NCBI GenBank assembly: GCA_024693325.1
Contig: JAILLA010000096.1
Span: 20,992-84,991, forward strand
Source: Solobacterium sp.
GTDB taxonomy: Bacteria > Bacillota_I > Bacilli_A > Erysipelotrichales > Erysipelotrichaceae
Length of the DNA: 64,000 bases
Direction: 5' to 3'
Part shown: in pieces, positions 60,019-64,000 of the stretch
How positions within the stretch are numbered: the stretch's first letter is position 1
Layout of the letters: each line of letters starts with the position of its first letter
Notes under the pieces: model-generated
What the model saw: only the letters and a program-made list of their open reading frames with translations
Databases searched by the model: none
What the model was told of the DNA's origin: nothing
Made by a program: the position numbers and the translations under genes

Positions 60019-63000
60019 TTAGTTGTACTGCTTTCTGTTCTTCAGAAGCTGATACAGTGCTGCAATGACTCCTGCCATTGAAGCTGCGAGCATTCCGCCC
60101 ATCATTCCTGTATTGCTGTTTCCTCCATTTACATCTGTCGGAGGCAGCGGTACTACAGGCGGGATGTACTTATCCGGCGGTGTATCATCCCTCGGGATCG
60201 TCTTGTCTACGAGCTTGTAAGCTCCTTCCTTGTCGACCTTCAGTGAGATGTTTACCGTTCCATCAGGATCTACCGTGAATACTACAGGCTTGAATCTTGT
60301 GTATCCCTTCGGTACTTTTGTTTCCTTGATCATGTACTTCTTGCCCGCTTCTACATACGGTCCGAAGTCGAACGGTTCTTTACCGTCTGATGTCCAGCTT
60401 ACGATCTCTGCACCATTCTCATCGTACAGCGTGATCGTTGCGCCCTTCAGTTTCTTGTTGCTGTCGTTGTACTTGTTCACCAGTACCTTCAGTACTTTGT
60501 TCGTGAAGCTGAATGATCCGGCGTCAGGTTTGCTTGTAACGCTCAGTGTTCCATCCTTGTTGTCTGTTACAGTGATCGTTACATCATATACCTTGTCAGT
60601 GTATGCGATACCCTTCTTATCCTCAGGGATCTTTTCTCTGATCTTGTAAGTGTATGTTCCTGTGTCGTCCTGACCATCTTTCTTCACATACTTCAGTGTG
60701 CTGAATGTGAATGTTCCGTCTGCTGCGTTGCTGACTGTCTCAACAACGTTACCTTCAGAATCTACAAGCTCGAATGAGAACTGACCTTCTGTGAGCTCTC
60801 CGCCTTCAAGTACCTTTGTTCCGCTCAGTGTGATCTCACCCTCAGCTTCATAGGTATTTGTGAATGTGAACAGCGGTGCCTCTGCAGGTGTTACTTCTGC
60901 TGTCAGGTTTCCTTCTCCATCATCTGTGACTTTCACTGTGATCGTCTGTTCGGATGTGTCATATGTGACTCCGCCCAGGCTTCCGGAAGTTTCCTTCACT
61001 GTGTATGTGAATGTCTTCTCTGTCTCAGGTCCCAGATCATCTGCCTTCGTGTAAGTGATCGTGCTGAACTTCACTTTGCCTGTTGCATCATTCTGTGCTG
61101 TTTCAAGCAGGTTGCCCTCGCTGTCATACAGTTCGAATGTGAACTCTCCGGCTTCAAGTTCTCTTCCCTTCAGTTCCTTCACACCTTCGAACTCTACACT
61201 GACATCATTTGTCACATAGTAGTTCTCGAATGTCGGATCTTCAGGACTGTACTTCACTACAGCAGTCATCGTACCGTCACCGTTATCAGTTACTGTTACA
61301 GTTGCCTTAATGGTCTGTGTGTTCTTCTGATACCATGCCGGTGCCTTTGTCTCGGTGATCGTGTATGTGTATGTTCCAGGTTCAGTGTAAGTGATCTCGC
61401 TGAATACTGCTTCAGCTGCTTCACCAGCTCCGGCTGCACCGTTTCTGACTGTCTCACTGAAATCTGCTCCATCAGTAAGTGTGAATTCGAAGTCGCCTTC
61501 CTTGACAGGCAGTCCGACCAGTGTCGTTCCGTTCTTCGCTGTTCCCAGAATGACATATTCGAGTCCCTTCAGCATTGCTTCGAAGGAGCCTTCAACAGGA
61601 TCTTCTTCCTCTTTCTTCTCTTCCTCTGCTTCTGCTGTAGGTGTTGCTGTTGCTTCAGGTGTTCCTGTAGGTGCTGCTGTAGCCTCAGCTGTTGCTGTTG
61701 CCTCAGGTGTTCCTTCAGGTGCAGCTGTTGCTTCTGCTGTTGCAGTTGCTTCAGCTGTTCCTGCAGGTACTGCTGTTGCTTCAGGAGCTGCTGTTGCCTC
61801 AGCTGTTGCTGTTGCTTCAGGTGCTTCTGTTACGACAGGTTCCTCTGTGAATACAGGTACCAGTGTCTCTGCAGGTGTTGCTGTAGGTGCAGGTTCTTCT
61901 ACTGTTTCTACAGGTTCTTCAACTACTGCAGGCGCTGCTGTCTCTGCAGGTACTTCTTCTGCTGTCTCAGGTTCTGCTGTTGCTGCTGCTTCGGCTGTTT
62001 CTTCTGCTTCCTCTGCATATACTGTTGTGAACAGTGACATGCCTCTCAGCAGGCTTACCAGATCTTCTGCTGCATTTGCTTCTTCTTCGACTACAGGTAC
62101 TTCTGTGACTGCAGGTACAGGTTCTTCAGTTGTAACTTCAGGTGTTGTCTCTTCAGGTACAACTTCAGGTGCTGTTGTCTCTTCAGGTACAACTTCAGGT
62201 GTTGTTTCTTCAGGTACAACCTCAGGTGCCGGTGTTTCTGCAGGTGCTTCTGTTGTTTCAGGAGCTTCTGTCGCCTCAGGTGCCTCAGTTGTTTCAGGTG
62301 TTTCTTCCTGGTTCTCTTCTGCAGGAGTTTCTTCAGCCGGTTCTTCGGTCTTTTCTTCTTCTGCCTTAGCACTGTTCAGCTGGATGATCTTATCAGCTGT
62401 GCTGCCGGATGCATAAACCTTCTTATAAACCTTCAGTACTGCGGATGTAGGTACGACACTGTATTCGTTGACGAATTCAAGCGGGTTGCCTTCTGTTGAT
62501 GAAGGTTTAGCTGTCATCGTACCGTTGCCGTTATCGACCACTTCGATCGTTACAGTCTTCGTGGATTCAGCATCGTTTGTAACACCGGCAACAGTTCCTG
62601 TTTCAGTTACTGTGTATGTGTATGTGCCAGGTGTTGTGAATGTGAATGTTCCGAATGTTACTGTATCGCTGTCCTGATTGACAGTTCCGCTCATCGTTTC
62701 ACCTGTAGGTGCATCACCTTCCGGTGCAGCTGTGAACGTGAACTCCCATTCAGCAGGTCCGCTCAGTTTTGCAGGTACTTTCAGGAGTTTCTTAGCAGGG
62801 AATGTAGCTGTCGTTTCACCAACACCATATGTATTCGTGAATGTCAGCGGTTCTGCATCTGTTGAGGAAACTTCAACTGTTAATGTACCGTCACTGTTGT
62901 CAGTAACAATAACTGTAACTGTCTTACCTGTTGATGCATCAGGATCATTCGTTACACCATCAACAGTTCCTGTTTCAGTAACTGTGTATGTGTATGTTCC

Positions 63001-64000
63001 AGGTTTGCTATAAGTGAACTCACCGAATGTGACTGTGTCGTTATCCTGATCAACCTTACCGCTCATTGTCTCAGCTACAGGCGCTCCGTCGTTAGCTTTG
63101 ACATCGATCGTGTAGCTCCACTTTTCAGGACCAGCGAGTCCTTCCGGTACCTCAAGTTCCTTCATTACAGGGAAGCTTGCTGTGATCTCCTCGACCTCAT
63201 AAGTATTTGTGAATGTTACAGGTTCATCTACTGTGTTGTCAGCTTCATAACTCAGCGTACCGTCGCCATTGTCTGTTACAACAACTGTGACTGTCTTGGA
63301 CGCTTCAAGGTCATTTGTGACACCAGGTACTTTACCTGACTCTTCAACAATGTACTTATATGTTCCAGGCGTCGTGTAAGTGATTTCTCCGAATTCATAT
63401 AATCCATCAGAGATCTCATATTCACTTGAATTCGTGATTGATGTTTCCTCAGGCAGAGGTGCATCTTCAGGATCTGTAGCTTTGATTGTGAATGTGAATT
63501 CACCTTCAATATCAGGAGGTGTTAATCCATCTGCTGCATCAAGTATCTTCTGTACAGGCGGATCATACTTCACAGGTTCAACATTGTAATCATTCGTGAA
63601 TGTCAGCGGTTTGTCTGTTGTGCTGTCAGCTGTAGCTGTCAGTGTACCATCACCATTATCCACAACTGTAACTGTGACTGTCTTGGTTGCTTCAGCGTCA
63701 TTTGTTACGCCGTCTACTGTTCCAGACTCTGTCACATTGTATGTGTATGTTCCAGGTTCCGTGTATTTGAACGGTCCGAATGTCGTTGTAGGTGCAGACT
63801 TACTGATCTTACCAGTCATTGTGTCTGCCGCAGGTGCTTCACCGACTGCTGCTACTGTGACGTCGAAGCTCCAGTCTGCAGGTCCGTCAAGTCCATTCAG
63901 TTCAAGCTCCTTCTTTACAGGGAACTCTACTGTTGTCGGTTCTACTTCATATGTGTTGTTGAATGTCAGCGGCTCATCTGTTGTGCTGCTTGCGACAGCT
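60019..64000 (-). CDS. Very large FctA/SpaA-repeat surface protein, C-terminal part
   Basis: The visible 1,326 residues are the C-terminal part; the frame is open through the window edge. They hold one partial and seven complete pilin-isopeptide (FctA-type) repeats of about 120 residues. Each begins with a lysine-bearing strand (such as FPVKKELE), has a glutamate in TYTYTVTETG and an asparagine in LTFTNTY, the set that forms internal Lys-Asn bonds. After repeat four comes a Pro/Thr/Glu/Ala-rich linker of about 260 residues (61600-62375). A SpaA/CnaB-type domain (VLVNKYNDSNKKLKGATI) precedes the anchor: NSNTG, a hydrophobic helix and KNRKQ. Role inferred: adhesive surface fibre or stalk. Confidence 0.88.
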   Translation of the reverse strand, partial: AVASSTTDEPLTFNNTYEVEPTTVEFPVKKELELNGLDGPADWSFDVTVAAVGEAPAADTMTGKISKSAPTTTFGPFKYTEPGTYTYNVTESGTVDGVTNDAEATKTVTVTVVDNGDGTLTATADSTTDKPLTFTNDYNVEPVKYDPPVQKILDAADGLTPPDIEGEFTFTIKATDPEDAPLPEETSITNSSEYEISDGLYEFGEITYTTPGTYKYIVEESGKVPGVTNDLEASKTVTVVVTDNGDGTLSYEADNTVDEPVTFTNTYEVEEITASFPVMKELEVPEGLAGPEKWSYTIDVKANDGAPVAETMSGKVDQDNDTVTFGEFTYSKPGTYTYTVTETGTVDGVTNDPDASTGKTVTVIVTDNSDGTLTVEVSSTDAEPLTFTNTYGVGETTATFPAKKLLKVPAKLSGPAEWEFTFTAAPEGDAPTGETMSGTVNQDSDTVTFGTFTFTTPGTYTYTVTETGTVAGVTNDAESTKTVTIEVVDNGNGTMTAKPSSTEGNPLEFVNEYSVVPTSAVLKVYKKVYASGSTADKIIQLNSAKAEEEKTEEPAEETPAEENQEETPETTEAPEATEAPETTEAPAETPAPEVVPEETTPEVVPEETTAPEVVPEETTPEVTTEEPVPAVTEVPVVEEEANAAEDLVSLLRGMSLFTTVYAEEAEETAEAAATAEPETAEEVPAETAAPAVVEEPVETVEEPAPTATPAETLVPVFTEEPVVTEAPEATATAEATAAPEATAVPAGTAEATATAEATAAPEGTPEATATAEATAAPTGTPEATATPTAEAEEEKKEEEDPVEGSFEAMLKGLEYVILGTAKNGTTLVGLPVKEGDFEFTLTDGADFSETVRNGAAGAGEAAEAVFSEITYTEPGTYTYTITETKAPAWYQKNTQTIKATVTVTDNGDGTMTAVVKYSPEDPTFENYYVTNDVSVEFEGVKELKGRELEAGEFTFELYDSEGNLLETAQNDATGKVKFSTITYTKADDLGPETEKTFTYTVKETSGSLGGVTYDTSEQTITVKVTDDGEGNLTAEVTPAEAPLFTFTNTYEAEGEITLSGTKVLEGGELTEGQFSFELVDSEGNVVETVSNAADGTFTFSTLKYVKKDGQDDTGTYTYKIREKIPEDKKGIAYTDKVYDVTITVTDNKDGTLSVTSKPDAGSFSFTNKVLKVLVNKYNDSNKKLKGATITLYDENGAEIVSWTSDGKEPFDFGPYVEAGKKYMIKETKVPKGYTRFKPVVFTVDPDGTVNISLKVDKEGAYKLVDKTIPRDDTPPDKYIPPVVPLPPTDVNGGNSNTGMMGGMLAASMAGVIAALYQLLKNRKQYN
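60106..60120 (-). other. Non-canonical sortase sorting motif
   Basis: The codons for NSNTG stand directly before the C-terminal hydrophobic helix and basic tail. This is the place of LPXTG; here the Leu-Pro pair is replaced by Asn-Ser. Confidence 0.5.
61600..62375 (-). repeat. Low-complexity tandem repeats encoding a Pro/Thr/Glu/Ala linker
   Basis: Imperfect DNA repeats. One block of 27-33-base units near 62125-62225 encodes EVVPEETT(A)P. A second, near 61640-61830, encodes ATAEATAAPEGTPE-like units. The codons used (GCA/GCT, ACA/ACT) match the rest of the gene, so it looks internally expanded rather than acquired. Confidence 0.85.

Noticed and set aside
60127..60150. LPPTD as a canonical LPXTG sortase site
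   Set aside because: It has Asp instead of Gly and lies seven residues before NSNTG, away from the hydrophobic helix.
62125..62230. Direct repeats as a CRISPR array
   Set aside because: The units lack unique spacers of constant length and encode in-frame EVVPEETT repeats within a protein.
61391..62416. A 341-codon plus-strand frame opposite the surface-protein linker, rich in Ser, Val and Ala
   Set aside because: It is the complement of low-complexity GCA/ACA repeats, which automatically leaves the other strand open. No start signals.

Overview
This 64 kb window looks like chromosome from an anaerobic, fermentative, low-to-mid-GC Firmicute. A gut or oral Erysipelotrichaceae-like lineage is my best guess, but no rRNA or tRNA gene is visible to prove it. 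The supporting signs are a T-box leader on pheST, two CIRCE elements on groESL, a YolD/Y-family polymerase pair, an AdhE gene with a Rex-type box, PTS/6-phospho-beta-glucosidase metabolism and a sortase-type surface protein. Most genes are metabolic or housekeeping. I see no prophage, CRISPR array, integrase or intact insertion sequence.

Layout. 1-6.2 kb: end of an RNA m5U methyltransferase, an RluA-type pseudouridine synthase, a membrane protein, an M24 peptidase, a TRIC/DUF1294 pair and a uracil permease. 6.2-11.1 kb: three GH1 6-phospho-beta-glucosidases, one on the plus strand and two in a minus-strand operon. 11.3-19.2 kb: an eight-gene minus-strand operon, MoxR - DUF58 - DUF4129 membrane protein - HAD phosphatase - EIIB/ROK fusion - acetyltransferase - uridine-kinase-like protein - ferredoxin-type aldo/keto reductase, with a good promoter at 19195-19223. 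19.4-23.4 kb: an acetyltransferase, then a translationally coupled polymerase - YolD - NUDIX - unknown operon. 23.5-30.8 kb: a fourth GH1, a three-repeat lipoprotein, an AlkZ-related protein, an M20 peptidase and groESL.

31-41 kb is the most interesting block. It holds an allulose-6-phosphate-epimerase-type protein, an RpiB close to the allose-6-phosphate isomerase type, a LacI-family effector domain with no DNA-binding head, two sister GH1 enzymes, an AEC-family exporter, a PRD/BglG-type regulator and a PTS EIIC. Three of its transcription units share a palindromic site, GGCAYAATATGTGCC. The gene set would suit uptake and cleavage of beta-glycosides that release allose 6-phosphate; this is inference.

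41-51 kb: a nucleosidase, a MerR regulator, an exported FMN/FAD reductase with a MerR-type promoter, a PMT-type glycosyltransferase pair and a GH13 glucosidase with an unexplained N-terminal module. 51-57 kb: pheST with its T-box, an S51-like peptidase, and two acylphosphatases flanking an SGNH hydrolase. 57-60 kb: adhE. 60-64 kb: the 3' part of a very large FctA/SpaA-type surface protein that continues past the window edge.

The shared logic is saprophytic sugar use. Six GH1 enzymes hydrolyse PTS-phosphorylated beta-glucosides, sugar phosphates enter glycolysis, and AdhE under redox control disposes of electrons. Start codons were chosen by ribosome binding site, so several genes are shorter than their longest open frame.
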